From Dipetalonema caudispina (taxonomy: Eukaryota > Nematoda > Chromadorea > Rhabditida > Onchocercidae), in the NCBI GenBank assembly GCA_013365325.1, contig JABVXV010000001.1, positions 620,001 through 684,000 on the forward strand: 64,000 bases of DNA, written 5' to 3'. The notes beneath the pieces are model-generated. The model was not told the origin of the DNA. It searched no databases and worked only from the letters and a program-made list of their open reading frames with translations. This document shows positions 62,552-64,000 of this stretch, piece by piece; positions within the stretch are counted from its first letter, which is position 1; every line of letters starts with the position of its first letter. A program made the translations under genes and the position numbers.

Positions 62552-64000
62552 CTTAAAAAATCAGTGAGAGCGTATTTTTAGAATATTCCAAATACCGGGT
62601 TTGACCAGTCATGACCACATCTATTCACGTTGATGATAGACTAAGAATTATGCGTGAAAAAAAGTTGAAATCTGAAAGATTGTTCAAAAGAGATGTAAAT
62701 GCAGCAGGAAGAGGGCGATCGATGAAGTAATCTTCATCAGAACATCTCCTACCACAAATGAATTTGATCTCATCTTCGAAATTTGTGACAATTGTATCAG
62801 CTGTGATAAATGATATCAATACAACAAAGAGAGTTGCTAATACAGAGAATTACTTCGTAGAAATTTTTTTCGTAACGTTGAAAGGTTTTCAGAAACTAAA
62901 TATATGACGATGAGAACAAAGCCTATCTTATCTGAAGTTTGTCATATTCAAAATTATCATTACTTTGTATCGAACCGATGATATTTCAAAGTGGATTGAA
63001 CTTAATGCTTACGGAAATTTGGTGACACAAGTATATGAAAGTTCCTTCTTGATGGTCAAATTTAAATTTTACAAGAAGTATTTCTCAAAACACGCAAATG
63101 ATATTTGAATAATAAATTAAAGTATTTTTTACCTCAACAAGTAGACAATAATAAGTTCAAAACATTTTATTGCATGGATCCAACTTCTTTATTGTTTATT
63201 CAATGAGTAATACTTTTTCGATATGACTACAATATCAATGCAATAAGGAATTTATGTCAGGAGCAGTAATCTATAAAATAAATTTATTTAGATATCAGTG
63301 TTTCAACTAGTAATTCCTATAAAGTTTATGTCTCAGTGATAATTCACATAGTTATCCATATTAAATGAAATGATTTCCTAACCAAATTTTGAAATATAGC
63401 TGTAGGTATTTGAGTCTTCGATATTTGAATGCTAATTTTGCAAAAACGGAAATTTGCTCCAGAAAATTTCAGCTTTGAATAAAAAGCGAAAAAGAATTTA
63501 CAAGTGAACATTCAAACATCCGAAAGTTATATTTGTATAATTTGAACTGCCAGGCACATTGTTCACTTATAAACTTTAGAGAAGAAGGATGTTTAATTTT
63601 TTAAAACACGAGAGCATATTTATAAGTGAATATTTTAGAGGCTTCAGTCTAGCAATTTAAGGGTACCATTACGATGTTTAAGCTAATTAATAACCAATCA
63701 TAATCCTCTTAACCTTTCAAATAATGCAAAAAGACATTCAGTTGTTTAACATCACGGCAGTTTAAAGCAATTAGCTATTCAAAATCTTCCTGTGTCGTTA
63801 ATTTAGATGACAATTCTATCCGGAATAAAGCTAAACTCATTAAGGAAATTTTTTATCTAGCTGTGAAAAGCAGCATTCTGTGGAGACAGTAATGATGATA
63901 TTAAAGATCGGAAGAATTATCATTCGACTACTTCACTGTTTTTGAAATTGAATGCTATATTTCGAATCAGTGATATTCAATTTTTAAGAGCTATTTGTGT

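Larger units (their letters stand above)
58766..64000. other. Mostly non-coding right end
   Basis: Downstream of UBE2W to the window edge I find no intact gene. The interval holds the intron duplicate, the hairpin, the TBC fragments and two long minus-strand frames (59827-60219, 130 codons; 60262-60540, 92 codons) with no recognised similarity. From 62.6 to 64.0 kb only AT-rich sequence is seen. Confidence 0.45.

Overview
This is AT-rich, intron-dense nuclear DNA from a nematode, most likely a spirurid or filarial worm. The order is an inference from protein resemblance and gene style; the species cannot be told. There is no bacterial, plasmid, phage or CRISPR content. Genes were built by hand from splice sites (GT..AG, short T-rich acceptors), reading phase and recalled family sequences; no search was run.

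Layout, left to right: (1) 72-10886 minus, CYFIP/Sra-1 (gex-2), the Rac1-binding subunit of the WAVE actin complex, complete in 30 exons but with two single-base frame breaks. (2) 11793-13914 plus, a MEK-type MAP kinase kinase (mek-2), head to head with gex-2. (3) 15029-15434 minus, a candidate 51-residue single-pass membrane protein. (4) 16442-20208 plus, the 40S ribosome-assembly factor LTV1, whose ATG is alone at the end of its first coding exon. (5) 21601-29040 plus, a carboxypeptidase D-like membrane protein with one catalytic M14 domain and one apparently dead one. (6) 31459-43351 minus, filamin, 30 exons, from two CH domains to the dimerisation repeat, with a probable internal start and one non-AG splice acceptor. 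(7) 46995-48879 minus, the PQ-loop protein SLC66A2. (8) 52626-55469 minus, nepr-1/CNEP1R1, regulator of the lipin phosphatase at the nuclear envelope. (9) 57165-58765 plus, a UBE2W-type ubiquitin-conjugating enzyme. (10) 58766-64000, mostly non-coding, with a degenerate copy of the last UBE2W intron, a near-perfect hairpin and scattered TBC (RabGAP) fragments.

There is no operon-like clustering by function. Several genes concern actin (gex-2, filamin) or signalling (mek-2), but their neighbourhood looks incidental. The most useful second looks are the frame breaks in gex-2, the filamin acceptor, the internal filamin start, the 51-residue protein, the dead carboxypeptidase repeat, the hairpin at 59.2 kb and the coding-like debris at 50.5-51.5 kb and 61.5-62.6 kb. 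I found no clearly new multi-gene system.
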